Positions 15,111 through 24,009 of a stretch of 41,142 bases of DNA are shown here, one piece after another. Numbering within the stretch: the stretch's first letter is position 1; each line of letters opens with the position of its first letter. The notes beneath the pieces are model-generated. The model did no database searches. It was not told the origin of the DNA and saw only the letters and a list, made by a program, of their open reading frames with translations. This DNA is from Hyphomicrobiales bacterium (GTDB taxonomy: Bacteria; Pseudomonadota; Alphaproteobacteria; Rhizobiales; Beijerinckiaceae). The stretch spans positions 1 through 41,142 of the forward strand of contig JAQGJH010000130.1 in assembly GCA_028290705.1 (NCBI GenBank). The letters run 5' to 3'. The position numbers and the translations under genes are program-made.

Positions 15111-16130
15111 CTATTTCCCCAGCAACTTCTTGACGCGCTCGACCACCGGCTTGGGCGTCGCATACATGGCGCTCACGATGGCCTGGACCTCCTCCCCCGT
15201 TGTCGGTTCCACGTCCGCCTGCATCGCGGCAGCTTCAGCCAGGAAAGCGGGATCGCGCATGGTTGCGTCGAAAGCGCGGCGCAGATTGCGCGCCTTGCCG
15301 TCAGGCACACCCGGCGGAGCCACGAACGGGCGTGAAATTGCAGTGGTGCCAAGCAGGAGCGTCAACAATTGCCGGTCTTCGGCGCTTTTCGCCAGATCGA
15401 GCACCAGCGGGACGTCCGGCAAGTCGCCGCTCTTCTTCAGTCCCATCTGCAAGAGCACGTTCACCCGCTTGTCGCGGAGCCAGTCGGGTTTCGTGCTCTT
15501 CAGCGAGGACAGGCTCCAGCCGCAACGCCCGTCAACTTCTCCGCTCTCGATCGCCAGAATGGTCTGCTGGCTGCCGAGATAACCCGTGACGACCTTGAAG
15601 CGGGTTCCCAAAAGCTCGTTGAGGACGACCGGGAACGTATCGGTTTCCGAGCCCGCGCCGGTGCCGGCGACGATCACTTCCTGGCGGCCGGCTTCCTGAA
15701 TGGTCTTCACCGGCGATTCGCGACGCACGATGCACAGACTGACATCCTTGCTGATCGCTCCGATCCAGGTGAATTGACTCATGTCGTAGCCCGGATTGCG
15801 GTCTCCGATCAGAGGCTCCAGGATTGGCCCACCGGCAAAAATCGCCATGGCGGTTCCGTCGCGGGGCGCAGCCTGAACCATGTAATTGGCGGCGCGTATT
15901 CCACCCGCGCCGGGCATGACCTGCACGACGACTGCGGGAGTTCCCTCGATGTGACGGCCGATGTGCCGTCCCAGGAGGCGACCGAAGAGATCCACGCCGC
16001 CGCCCGCAGTGCCGGCTGCATAAATGACCACCTGAGAGGTGATCGGCGTCGTTCCCTGGGCGACTGCGGCGGTCGATGCGCAAAGGCACAGCGATGCAAA
16101 TGAAATCCATAGGCGCGCGATGGCCGGCAT
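15111..16130 (-). CDS. Bug/TctC-family periplasmic receptor (orphan)
   Basis: A 339-residue binding protein of the tripartite tricarboxylate transporter (TTT) family. The signal peptide ends at AAVAQ-G (about residue 25). Family marks are the AAGTAGGGVDLFGRLLGRHI ligand loop, the VVQVMPGAGGIRAANYM segment, APRDGTAMAIF, and a C-terminal FVAPPGVPDGKARNLRRAFDATMRDP. GGGAGGA precedes the ATG. Bug receptors bind carboxylates or amides. No TctA/TctB membrane subunits lie in the window, the usual situation for expanded Bug families. It converges on the MFS gene with only a 9-bp gap. Confidence 0.92.
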   Translation of the reverse strand: MPAIARLWISFASLCLCASTAAVAQGTTPITSQVVIYAAGTAGGGVDLFGRLLGRHIGRHIEGTPAVVVQVMPGAGGIRAANYMVQAAPRDGTAMAIFAGGPILEPLIGDRNPGYDMSQFTWIGAISKDVSLCIVRRESPVKTIQEAGRQEVIVAGTGAGSETDTFPVVLNELLGTRFKVVTGYLGSQQTILAIESGEVDGRCGWSLSSLKSTKPDWLRDKRVNVLLQMGLKKSGDLPDVPLVLDLAKSAEDRQLLTLLLGTTAISRPFVAPPGVPDGKARNLRRAFDATMRDPAFLAEAAAMQADVEPTTGEEVQAIVSAMYATPKPVVERVKKLLGK

Positions 16131-16208
16131 GATGTCCTCCCTTCCGCTGAGCGCTCTGCTGGCGCCTCACCGGTTCTTCGCCCGCGAGCTTACCCCGCGC
16201 CTGAGTCT

Positions 16209-17150
16209 TCAGGAAGCAGGCTTCTTTTTCTTCTCGGACAGGACGAGATAGATCGACGTCGCGGCGATCAGCGCCATGCCAGCAAAGCTCCAGACACCCG
16301 GTACTTCGCCGAACAGGAAGAAACCGAGAATGGCGGCATAGATAATCCGTGAATAATCCAGCGGCGCGAGCGCGGAGGCTTCCCCGAAATGCAGGCCGCG
16401 GGTGATGAGTCCCTGCCCCGCGATGCCGAGGAAACCGAGCAGCGTCAGAAGCGCGAATTCTCTCAAGGTCGGCGTCACCCAGACGAAAATGGCGGGCACG
16501 AGCGCGAACAAGGCGTTCCAGAACGCGTAATAGAACATGATGACGCGGGTCGGCTCGGTCTTCGAAAGTCGCTTGATGGCCACCACAACCAGGGCGGCGA
16601 AGAGACCGCCGAGTGCGCCGATCAACGCATTGGGATCGAAACCGGCGGTAAAGGGCCGCGCGTACATCCAGACTCCGACGAAGCCGACGAAGGCCACAAG
16701 GGTTCGGCGAAGACCCACGATCTCACCCAGGAACGTGAAGGCGAGCGGTATCATCCACAGCGGTCGCGAAAACTGCAGCGCCATCGCATCGGCCAGCAGC
16801 ATGTGCGTGATGGTCCAGAAGAAGCAAAAGTTTCCGGCCGACCCGAGGGCGCCGCGGATGAGATGCATGCCGGGTCGCTTGGTGCGGAACGGCTCCATCG
16901 GGTCGCGCAAGAACAAGGGCAGAATGAACAGGAAGCCGATGCCGGATCGGAAGAACAAGAGCTCGAACGCTGGGATCCGGCCGCCCAGGAACTTGGCCAG
17001 GGCCGCCATGGCGACCAGCATCAGAGAGCCGAGCGAGACATAGGCGGCGCCGCGCGCATTGTCGGACATCGCATCGAACCGCCCTCGGGCGCGGGACACA
17101 CGCGTGTCGCGCGAGGGCGCAGCTGGCTGAGAATCCCGAGCATCATTCAT
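16209..17150 (-). CDS. EamA/RhaT-type drug-metabolite transporter
   Basis: A 313-residue inner-membrane protein with ten predicted helices in two EamA repeats, of the DMT superfamily. Repeat features include ELLFFRSGIGFLFILPL in the first half and APLDYSRIIYAAILGFFLFGEVPGVWSFAGMALIAATSIYLVL in the second. The C-terminus ends in a lysine run (SEKKKKP). The first 27 residues are polar and Arg-rich; an internal ATG near 17073 (MSDNARGA) could be the true start. It probably exports an amino acid or metabolite; the substrate is unknown. It is divergent from the Bug receptor at 17503 across the operator at 17377. Confidence 0.88.
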   Translation of the reverse strand: MNDARDSQPAAPSRDTRVSRARGRFDAMSDNARGAAYVSLGSLMLVAMAALAKFLGGRIPAFELLFFRSGIGFLFILPLFLRDPMEPFRTKRPGMHLIRGALGSAGNFCFFWTITHMLLADAMALQFSRPLWMIPLAFTFLGEIVGLRRTLVAFVGFVGVWMYARPFTAGFDPNALIGALGGLFAALVVVAIKRLSKTEPTRVIMFYYAFWNALFALVPAIFVWVTPTLREFALLTLLGFLGIAGQGLITRGLHFGEASALAPLDYSRIIYAAILGFFLFGEVPGVWSFAGMALIAATSIYLVLSEKKKKPAS

Positions 17151-17502
17151 GAGTCGACCCTAGGGCACGCCTTGCTGCGTCGCAAACACCCAGTCGGATT
17201 TTTTCTTTCCAAACTTCGCTGCATTGCAAACCCCTGCGGGCGGAATCGTCGTCGCGATGCGATGGCGTTGCACGATTACGTGGCGCAGCGCGCGATATTG
17301 GATCAACAAGTGCCGGAAATTTCCGCTCATCGGCCGGGCCGAACCATTCCGTCCCCGGCGAGAGCGCGCTAGCGTGTTGACCATCCAGTCAAGTCCGGTA
17401 CGATCCCTTCATCGGTCGTTCGGCTCTGATCCAAGCACACCCGTTGCCGGCCATATCAACCGGCAAGATCGCAATGCAGATCACGCCTTTGGAGGTAGAC
17501 GA
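17151..17502. promoter_or_regulatory. Divergent intergenic region between EamA and Bug receptor genes
   Basis: 352 bp without a supported gene. It holds the TTGAC-N6-GTCAA operator at 17377-17392 and the GGAGG ribosome site at 17491. A plausible plus-strand promoter overlaps the operator: TTGACC at 17377-17382, a 16-nt spacer, and TACGAT at 17399-17404. Nothing else stands out in 17160-17370. Confidence 0.5.
17377..17392. promoter_or_regulatory. RutR-like TetR operator, copy 1
   Basis: TTGACCATCCAGTCAA fits the shared palindrome TTGACYRNNYRGTCAA found four times in this window, always between genes. It overlaps the -35 and spacer of the likely promoter for the Bug receptor at 17503, so binding there should repress that gene. 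The binding protein is inferred to be the TetR regulator at 28916. Confidence 0.65.
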
Positions 17503-18588
17503 ATGTCTTTGACGAGTAGGATCGATAGTCGTTACGCAAGCCATTCCCGAGCCGTTCGCAGCCTGCGCCAGATGTGCATGATTGCGGGCATGGTCGGCGC
17601 GACATTTGCCGGCGCAATGCGCCCCGCTTCGGCGGATCCAATCGAAGAGTTCTACAAAGGCAAGACACTGCGGGTCATTGTCGGCTACGCGGTCGGCGGC
17701 GGCTATGACATCTATGGCAGGGTTTTCGCGGAGTTCTTCGGCAAGTACATCCCCGGCAATCCGACCATCATCGTGCAGAACATGCCCGGCGGCGGCAGTT
17801 TCGTGGCCGCGAAATACCTTTATGGCGCAGCCCCACGCGACGGGACGGTCTTCGGCAGCGTGTCGCAAACGCTGGCTCTCGACGCGGCCATGAACGAAGA
17901 TCCCAAAACCTTCGACGTGACCCGACTGAACTATCTCGGTCGTCTGCTCGACAACGTCGACGTCGGAAGCGGTCGGCCGGGAGCGAAGTTCAAGTCCTTC
18001 GAGGATGCACGCAAGCAGGAAATCGTCGTCGGGGCGACCGGAGGAGCATCGCCAGGCTTTCTCGTCCCCGCAGCATTGCAAAAATACGCCGGCGCCAAAT
18101 TCAAGATCGTGTCTGGTTACGGTGGCAGCGCGGATGTCTATCTCGCGGCGGAACGAAGCGAGGTGGAACTGATCGGCTCAGTCGGTCTGACCTTCATCAT
18201 GCAGCGCAGCCCGACATGGATCACTGAAAAGTCCGCACCCATCATCTACCAGACATCACTGAAGCGCCACCCGTTGATTCCCGACGTGCCGACCATCGCC
18301 GAACTCGGCCAAAGCCCCGAGGGCACGAGCGTTCTGCGGGCGATCGCCGCTTCGTCTGAAATCGGCCGCTCGATCATCACGACGCCGGGTGTTCCACCCG
18401 AGCGCCTGGCAGCACTGCGGACCGCATTCCAGAAGATGGTCAACGATCCGGCGTTTCTCGACGCCATGAAGAAACGCGACGTGCCGATTTTCGGGGCAAC
18501 CGGCGAAGAGATGGACGACGTGACGCGCGAAGTCATGAAGACACCGCAGACGGTGCTCGACGCCACAAAGGCGCTTCTGAAGAAGTAA
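17503..18588 (+). CDS. Bug/TctC-family periplasmic receptor in the catabolic cluster
   Basis: A 361-residue TTT-type solute receptor. The ATG at 17503 follows GGAGG; the longer open frame upstream crosses the promoter and operator and is rejected. The n-region is long (about 30 residues), then the signal peptide cleaves near PASA-D. Family marks are FYKGKTLRVIVGYAVGGGYDIYGR, IIVQNMPGGGSFVAAKYLY, APRDGTVFGSV and TTPGVPPERLAALRTAFQKM. No TctAB partner is present. The operator in front suggests that it imports, or senses, the compound handled by the cluster. It converges on the dihydroxyphthalate-decarboxylase-like gene. Confidence 0.92.
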   Translation: MSLTSRIDSRYASHSRAVRSLRQMCMIAGMVGATFAGAMRPASADPIEEFYKGKTLRVIVGYAVGGGYDIYGRVFAEFFGKYIPGNPTIIVQNMPGGGSFVAAKYLYGAAPRDGTVFGSVSQTLALDAAMNEDPKTFDVTRLNYLGRLLDNVDVGSGRPGAKFKSFEDARKQEIVVGATGGASPGFLVPAALQKYAGAKFKIVSGYGGSADVYLAAERSEVELIGSVGLTFIMQRSPTWITEKSAPIIYQTSLKRHPLIPDVPTIAELGQSPEGTSVLRAIAASSEIGRSIITTPGVPPERLAALRTAFQKMVNDPAFLDAMKKRDVPIFGATGEEMDDVTREVMKTPQTVLDATKALLKK

Positions 18589-18609
18589 GCCCACCACGAT
18601 GAAAGAACA

Positions 18610-18631
18610 GCGGCCGGGGCGACCCGGCCGC
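18610..18631. terminator. Convergent terminator hairpin
   Basis: A perfect 9-bp stem (GCGGCCGGG / CCCGGCCGC) with a GCGA loop lies between the Bug receptor (stop 18588) and the minus-strand gene ending at 18640. There is no strong T-run. It probably serves both directions. Confidence 0.55.
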
Positions 18632-18639
18632 AACGCGTT

Positions 18640-19632
18640 TCAGACCAACTGCCCTTCACCGAGCGGGATGTCCCGAAGCGTGCTCGGGGCAAAGAGTTCT
18701 TCCATTGTCAGCAGTCGATCGCTCAAGCCCTGCTCATAGGTATATTGCAGCAACGCGCCAAGCGACTCCTTGTTGGGCGTCAGGCCGTAGGGATACCAAT
18801 CCTGGCCGATGATCTTCTGCTCTTCCTCGATCATCGGCTGAAGCCACGCGAAAGACGCCTTGGGCGATCCCGTCTCCATCAGCAGCCTGTACGAGCGCTC
18901 CTTCGCGGCGCAGAACGCCTTGTAGAGGCTCATCGCCACCCAAGGATCGCGATCATAGATCTCTCGCTTGATGACCACGGTGTGCATGATCGGATAGATT
19001 TTCGTGCGCCGGTAGTAGTCCTTTTCAACCTCGGCATAGTTGGGAAACAACCGCCGCACTTTGGGCGAGCCCTTGCGAAACGAGATCGGATTGTTGGCCG
19101 TCATCATGAAGTCGATCTCGCCTCGCTCCAGCAGATCGCCGAGTTCCACGCGCGGATCTCCCTGCTGCAGGCGGATGTCTAGCGGCAGTTTGCGGCCAAG
19201 CCGGTCCGTCCGGCCCTGAATCCAATCGATCTGGTTGGGCATCACGCCGTATTCGTGCTGCAACAGCCCCCTCATATAGACGCCCGCCGTCATGGAATAT
19301 TCGGGAACTCCTCCACGCTTTCCGACGAGATCGCGCGGGTGCTCGATGCCTTTGTCGGTGTTGATGAAGAAGTATCCATGTCGGAAGACGCGTGACGGAA
19401 AGACCGGAATGGCAATGAAGGGAGAGTTACCCTGACTGACGAGCGTCGTGTAGTTGGAGAGCGACATTTCGGAGATGTCGAACTCTTGGTATTGCAGCAT
19501 TCGCCAGAATATCTCGGCGGGCTGCAGCGTCAGATACGTCAGATCGATGCCGTCCGGCCGTATGGAGCCGTCGATCAGCCCCTGCGTCCTGTCGTAAGGA
19601 CCGCAGGCCAGGGTAAGCCGCAGATTTGCCAT
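18640..19632 (-). CDS. 4,5-dihydroxyphthalate decarboxylase-like protein (Pht5 family)
   Basis: A 330-residue protein with a periplasmic-binding-protein-like fold but no signal peptide, so it is cytosolic. The start (LRLTLACGPYDRTQGLIDGSIRPDGIDLTYL), EFDISEMSLSNYTTLVSQG, AIPVFPSRVFRHGYFFIN and EIDFMMTANNP match proteins annotated as 4,5-dihydroxyphthalate decarboxylases. In phthalate degraders Pht5 turns 4,5-dihydroxyphthalate into protocatechuate; many homologues have no proven reaction. GGGAGAT precedes the ATG. The AspDH-like gene lies 36 bp upstream on the same strand, so they likely form an operon. A ring-carboxylate decarboxylase role is plausible, but an SBP-like sensor cannot be excluded. 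Confidence 0.75.
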   Translation of the reverse strand: MANLRLTLACGPYDRTQGLIDGSIRPDGIDLTYLTLQPAEIFWRMLQYQEFDISEMSLSNYTTLVSQGNSPFIAIPVFPSRVFRHGYFFINTDKGIEHPRDLVGKRGGVPEYSMTAGVYMRGLLQHEYGVMPNQIDWIQGRTDRLGRKLPLDIRLQQGDPRVELGDLLERGEIDFMMTANNPISFRKGSPKVRRLFPNYAEVEKDYYRRTKIYPIMHTVVIKREIYDRDPWVAMSLYKAFCAAKERSYRLLMETGSPKASFAWLQPMIEEEQKIIGQDWYPYGLTPNKESLGALLQYTYEQGLSDRLLTMEELFAPSTLRDIPLGEGQLV

Positions 19633-19668
19633 TCCGATCTCCCGTTCGATTGTGGTTCGTCGATGAAT

Positions 19669-20487
19669 TCAGGCTGCGCGGGTTGGACGAGCCGTGAAGT
19701 AGGCGTCGATGGATTGCACCACGCTGAGTGCCGTCACCATCGATGTTTTCGGGTTTGCCGGCGAGGGCTCGTTGATGAATTCGAAGCGCGCCCGTCCGGC
19801 GGCGCTGCAGATCTCGATTTCATGCGTGTTGCCTGCCGCTTCTGGATCGACCACGACGCGAACCGAGATGCTTTGGCATGTGCCCTTGACGAGGGCCAAT
19901 GTCGCAGCGACGTTCAAATTGCGCGGGTAAAGTTGCGCGGCCTCCTGGACTGAACCGCGGAACAATTCCGTCGGCCTGGATTGTGCTTCTGCCCACTGCC
20001 CCCGCTGCTCGAGTTCATCGCGCCACGCCGCCGGTGGTTTGCGCGATGTGTAGATCACGGTTGTATTCGGGAGGGCCGCCACCGCCGCTAGGTAATCGAG
20101 CCCACCGATGGCGCCGGACGGTATGATGAGCCGCGCACCGCTGGCCTTTGCTTTCGCCGCAAGCACCTCACCGAGCGTCCCGTCGCCTGTGCTCTGGACA
20201 AGCGCACCCGCAGAGGCTGCCACCAGGCTGACGCCGGCGTCGAGGATGACAGGTCCGATCTGCTCGAGGGCGGCCTGGCCGGCAGCCTCGACGACGAGGT
20301 CCGGCTGCATCTCGAGCAGCGCTTCGACGCTTGCGACGTCTTGCACGTGTGAGAATCGTTCCTCACCATCGCTGGAAACTCGTCTCAGGACCAAGATCAT
20401 CGGGGGGTTCTCGCGCGCGGAAAGGCAGGACACGACGTCGCGGCCGATCGCTCCCAGGCCGATCAATCCGACGCGAATTTGCCTCAT
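19669..20487 (-). CDS. L-aspartate dehydrogenase-like protein (NadX family)
   Basis: A 272-residue NAD(P)-dependent dehydrogenase. The Rossmann motif GLGAIG is at residues 10-15; the family segment PSGAIGGLD is at 123-131, YTSRKPPAAW at 146-155, and YPRNLNVAATLAL near 187-199. H222 (THEIEI) matches the conserved histidine of the family. NadX interconverts aspartate and iminosuccinate/oxaloacetate, but no nadA or nadC lies nearby. The gene instead sits with a Pht5-like gene and is divergent from an aldehyde dehydrogenase. A catabolic role, releasing ammonia from an amino-acid product, is inferred. AAGGAAA precedes the ATG. Confidence 0.82.
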   Translation of the reverse strand: MRQIRVGLIGLGAIGRDVVSCLSARENPPMILVLRRVSSDGEERFSHVQDVASVEALLEMQPDLVVEAAGQAALEQIGPVILDAGVSLVAASAGALVQSTGDGTLGEVLAAKAKASGARLIIPSGAIGGLDYLAAVAALPNTTVIYTSRKPPAAWRDELEQRGQWAEAQSRPTELFRGSVQEAAQLYPRNLNVAATLALVKGTCQSISVRVVVDPEAAGNTHEIEICSAAGRARFEFINEPSPANPKTSMVTALSVVQSIDAYFTARPTRAA

Positions 20488-20645
20488 GGCGTTTCCTTCA
20501 GTTCCGGTCCGAATTGTTGATACCGATCATAGCGCGGAGCGTGCGCCGCCCAAGCGTTTTTTGCAGGAATGCCCGCGCGCATACTTGTGGCGCGTCATCG
20601 CCGTGATGCAGTAAGTCTTGTGGAGCCAAACGCGGGAGCGCCTGA

Positions 20646-22073
20646 ATGTCTTCCTCAGAATATGTCTCTTTCATCGACGGTCGCAGTTGTCCAACCGGTC
20701 AACAGAGCTTTCCCCTGATCGCTCCCGAAAGCGGCGCGCGTCTCGGCGAACTTCGGGAGTCTGGCGCCGACGGAGTCGAGGCTGCGGTGAAGGCCGCGGC
20801 CGGGTGCTTTCGAATTCATCGCTTTGCCCCGGTCCACCAGCGCATCGCCTGGTTGAGTCTCTGCGCGAAGGCGATCGTCAGTGCGGCAGACGAGCTGGCG
20901 GCTCTGATTTGCGAGGACGTCGGCAAGCCCATTCGCGTGGCCAAGGTCGAGGTGAAACGCGGCATCGAATTCGTCGAGGCGTGTGCGGCAGCTCTTCCGC
21001 AGTTGAGCGGCGAGGTTCTCCCTCTGGACGCCGTCGTACCGGGAACGGGGCATATCGGCTTCACCCGTCATGTGCCCTATGGCGTCGTCGCCGGCATCAC
21101 GCCTTTCAACGCACCGATCAACCTGCTGATGCAGAAGGCCGCGCCCGCCATAGCGGCCGGCAATGCGTTCATCGGCAAGCCGGCTCCAGCAGGAACCAGG
21201 ACCGCACTTCGGCTGGCCGAGTTGTTTGCCCAAGCAGGTTTGCCAAACGGCATGTTCAACATCCTCACGGGCGACCGAGAAACCGCGGGTGCGCTCGCCG
21301 GCCATGCAGGTGTTGGAGTCGTATCCTTCACGGGTGGCACAGAGGGCGGGCAGGCGCTCGCCCGGCTGGCGGGCGCGAAAAAGTTCCTGGCGGAACTCGG
21401 ATCGAACGCGGCCAACATCGTTCTGGAGGACGGGCGTGTCGTGGAAGCCGCGCAGAAGATCGCGCCTGCGGCATTCGAGGCGAGCGGCCAACAATGCATA
21501 TCGGCTCAGCGCATCCTCGTGGCTCGCGGCATTCTGCCGGAGTTCGTTCAGGAGTTTGCCGCGTCGGCAAAGAAATTGCGGGTCGGCGCCGCGTCGGACC
21601 CGGCTACCGATGTCGGACCGATGGTGAGTGCGGCCGCGGCGGAGCGCGTCATGGATTTCTGCACCGATGCGGTCGAGCGAGGCGCTCATGCCATTCTCGC
21701 ACCCGAGCGACGGGGTGCGCTCGTAAGCCCCGGCATTTTTACGGATGTTCCTCGTGAGGCCCGTCTTTGGCGGGAAGAGGTTTTCGGGCCCATTGCCGTC
21801 GTGACGCCGTTCGACACCGTGGATGAGGCCCTGGGCCTCGCCAACGACTCGCCTTTCGGGCTGCAGGGAGCGGTGTTCACACAGTCCCTCGCGCACGCCA
21901 TGCGGTTCGCAGATGAATTCGACGTTGGCGCGCTGTGGATCAATGAAGCCAGCCGGTTCAGGCTCGACGCCTATCCGTTCGGGGGCATGAAGCAGAGCGG
22001 CGTCGGGCGTGAGGGCGTTCGTTATGCGATCGCCGAATATTCGCAGGTCAAGTTCATCGGCATCAAGCCATAA
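20646..22073 (+). CDS. NAD(P)-dependent aldehyde dehydrogenase
   Basis: A 475-residue cytosolic ALDH, normal family length. The oxyanion-hole Asn is in GITPFNAPIN, the general base E250 is in LAELGSNAANIV, the catalytic C284 is in SGQQCISAQR, and EEVFGPIAVV and FGGMKQSGVGREG complete the set. It oxidises an aldehyde to an acid, or to the CoA ester in the acylating subgroup. GGGAG lies before the ATG. It is divergent from the AspDH-like gene with a 158-bp gap that holds no copy of the cluster operator, so it may be regulated separately. The substrate is unknown; a semialdehyde from ring cleavage is a reasonable guess. Confidence 0.93.
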   Translation: MSSSEYVSFIDGRSCPTGQQSFPLIAPESGARLGELRESGADGVEAAVKAAAGCFRIHRFAPVHQRIAWLSLCAKAIVSAADELAALICEDVGKPIRVAKVEVKRGIEFVEACAAALPQLSGEVLPLDAVVPGTGHIGFTRHVPYGVVAGITPFNAPINLLMQKAAPAIAAGNAFIGKPAPAGTRTALRLAELFAQAGLPNGMFNILTGDRETAGALAGHAGVGVVSFTGGTEGGQALARLAGAKKFLAELGSNAANIVLEDGRVVEAAQKIAPAAFEASGQQCISAQRILVARGILPEFVQEFAASAKKLRVGAASDPATDVGPMVSAAAAERVMDFCTDAVERGAHAILAPERRGALVSPGIFTDVPREARLWREEVFGPIAVVTPFDTVDEALGLANDSPFGLQGAVFTQSLAHAMRFADEFDVGALWINEASRFRLDAYPFGGMKQSGVGREGVRYAIAEYSQVKFIGIKP

Positions 22074-22079
22074 GACGAA

Positions 22080-22103
22080 GGGCCGGCAGCGCGCCGCCGG
22101 CCC
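22080..22103. terminator. Convergent terminator hairpin
   Basis: An 8-bp core stem (GGGCCGGC / GCCGGCCC), extendable by AAG/CTT across a bulge, lies between the ALDH stop (22073) and the minus-strand receptor stop (22110). Confidence 0.55.
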
Positions 22104-22109
22104 CTTCCC

Positions 22110-23204
22110 TCACTTCAACTTTGAGAGATCGACGCTTTTCGCCTCCGAGATGACGGCCGCGCGATCGTAATCATTGATGGCGTCGATGAACTGGTTCGTG
22201 ACGACTTTGTCCGGTTCCACCGCCGCCGGCATGATCTTTTGATCGACCATGAATTGAACGAGCCGCTTCCAGTCATCAGGAAACAACTGGCCATGCTTGT
22301 CGCCCGCCTTGGGCGTGTTCCAGATTTTCATGCGACCCTGGTTCACCATGACGCCGGCCGCCAAAGCCTTCGCGGGGTCAGGATCCTGTACGCGCGCTTC
22401 CGGATAGGCCTTCCAGGTGATCAGAACGGCTGCTTCGGGATTGGCCATGGTGAAGTCATAGCCTTTGGCCACAGCTCGTGCGACGCCGGTCAGCATTTTC
22501 GGATTCTTGGCAATCGTCTCAGGCTTTGCCAGCAGGCCGACGTCCGGAAGAGTCGCGAGACTCTCGGGCGAAGGAATGATCCGCAGGTCGAGACCGGCGG
22601 TGATGAACTTGGCCAGCGCTGCATCCCAGTAGACGACGCCGTCCACCATCTTCTGCTTCACGGAGGTAATCGCCTGCGCGCCCATGCCGATGGGAAGGAA
22701 CGCCACGTCCTTCTGCGGATCGAGGCCGGCGTTGTTGGCGAAGGCACGGCCGAAAGTGGTGCCGGCGCTTCCCATGGACTGCACGCCCAGCTTCTTGCCC
22801 TTGAGATCCGCCATCGTCTTGATCGGGCTGTCCGGCAACACTGCGACCGACCAGATGTTGGCATAATACAGGGAGTAGAAGTAGCGGATGTCGAGCTTGC
22901 CGGACTGGATTCCGACGAGCGCCTCACCGGGCGACGCGGCGCCGATCTCTCCATTCCCGGCCGAGATCTGGATGGCGGATTCGTTCGAGCCGCCGACGGC
23001 GAGAAGCGTGACGTCGTATCCTTCCTTTTCGAAATAGCCGAGTTGCTTGGCGACAACGAAGGGCGAGAAGGCCTCGTCGATGGCGCGGACTGGAATCAAA
23101 AGCCGGACCTTCTCGAGCGCAACGGCTGAGCTTATCCCGCCCGCGATCGACAGCGTCATCGCGATCGCCGCCGCCAGGCCATTGCGCAAAGTTGCTCGCT
23201 TCAT
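22110..23204 (-). CDS. SsuA/NMT1-like ABC solute-binding protein
   Basis: A 364-residue periplasmic receptor for the ABC transporter encoded with it. The ATG at 23204 follows AAGGAG and starts a signal peptide cleaved near AVALE (about residue 32). After it come VRLLIPVRAIDEAFSPFVVAKQLGYFEKEGYDVTLLAVGGSNESAIQISAGNGEIGAASPGEALVGIQ and SPIKTMADLKGKKLGVQSMGS, the usual NMT1/SsuA order. Relatives take up sulfonates, nitrate, pyrimidines (ThiY), aromatic acids and others. It lies 19 bp after the permease gene and is last in the operon. The ligand is probably the compound degraded by the cluster. Confidence 0.92.
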   Translation of the reverse strand: MKRATLRNGLAAAIAMTLSIAGGISSAVALEKVRLLIPVRAIDEAFSPFVVAKQLGYFEKEGYDVTLLAVGGSNESAIQISAGNGEIGAASPGEALVGIQSGKLDIRYFYSLYYANIWSVAVLPDSPIKTMADLKGKKLGVQSMGSAGTTFGRAFANNAGLDPQKDVAFLPIGMGAQAITSVKQKMVDGVVYWDAALAKFITAGLDLRIIPSPESLATLPDVGLLAKPETIAKNPKMLTGVARAVAKGYDFTMANPEAAVLITWKAYPEARVQDPDPAKALAAGVMVNQGRMKIWNTPKAGDKHGQLFPDDWKRLVQFMVDQKIMPAAVEPDKVVTNQFIDAINDYDRAAVISEAKSVDLSKLK

Positions 23205-23223
23205 GTTGAACTCCTTACCAGTG

Positions 23224-24009
23224 TCAGGTGACGATGGGCGTTTGCTCCCGACGGATCCAGAATACATATCGGCGTGCGCCGGCACGCACGATGGTGTGCA
23301 AGCTGATGCCGATGAGAGAGAGAAAGATCAGGACCGCGAAAACACCCGGGACATCGAGGCTGAAGTTCAGCGCGGTGATGAGATACCCTAGTCCCTGCTG
23401 CGCTCCGACGAATTCGCCGACGACTGCGCCAATGACGGCCATGACCGCGGCGATTTCCAGGCCTGCGAAAATGAGCACGAGCGCGGAGGGAAGTCGAAGT
23501 CGCAGCAGAATCTGCATCCGCGTCGCCCCGAACGCCTTCATCATGTCGAGTTGGTCCCGGTCGGTCGAATGGAAGCCCGCCATCACGCTGACGAGAACCG
23601 GGAAGAAGCAGACGAGCGCCGTGATCACGATTTTTGACGCTACCCCATAGCCGAACCAGATGATGAACAGAGGCGCGATGGCGATCTTCGGCACGGTCTG
23701 CAGCGCGACGACGTAAGGATAGACCAACCGCTCGACGGCTGGCACCAACGAGATCACCGCGCCCGATACCAATCCGGCAACGACGCCGAGACCAAAGCCC
23801 GACAGGACGGCCGTGAGGGTCGCGGCGAGGTGCGGCCAGATCGTGCCGGTCAGAATCAGATCGACGAAGCGCACGAGGATGGCACTCGGAGCCGGAAGGA
23901 TGAGGGAAGAAATGCCGACTAGGCGGCACGAGAGTTCCCAAACCAGCAGCACCGTCACGATGACGCCGAGGGATTGCAGCCGGTGGGCGATGTTGACGCG
24001 CGCCTTCAT
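23224..24009 (-). CDS. SsuC/TauC-like ABC permease
   Basis: A 261-residue inner-membrane permease with about six helices of the BPD-transport fold. The ATPase-contact (EAA) loop is MMKAFGATRMQILLRLRLPSALVLIFAGL, and the segment VVGEFVGAQQGLGYLI is characteristic of the SsuC/TauC group. The start overlaps the end of the ATPase gene by 4 bp (ATGA), showing coupling. It pairs with the ATPase upstream and the receptor downstream in one three-gene operon on the minus strand. Confidence 0.94.
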   Translation of the reverse strand: MKARVNIAHRLQSLGVIVTVLLVWELSCRLVGISSLILPAPSAILVRFVDLILTGTIWPHLAATLTAVLSGFGLGVVAGLVSGAVISLVPAVERLVYPYVVALQTVPKIAIAPLFIIWFGYGVASKIVITALVCFFPVLVSVMAGFHSTDRDQLDMMKAFGATRMQILLRLRLPSALVLIFAGLEIAAVMAVIGAVVGEFVGAQQGLGYLITALNFSLDVPGVFAVLIFLSLIGISLHTIVRAGARRYVFWIRREQTPIVT

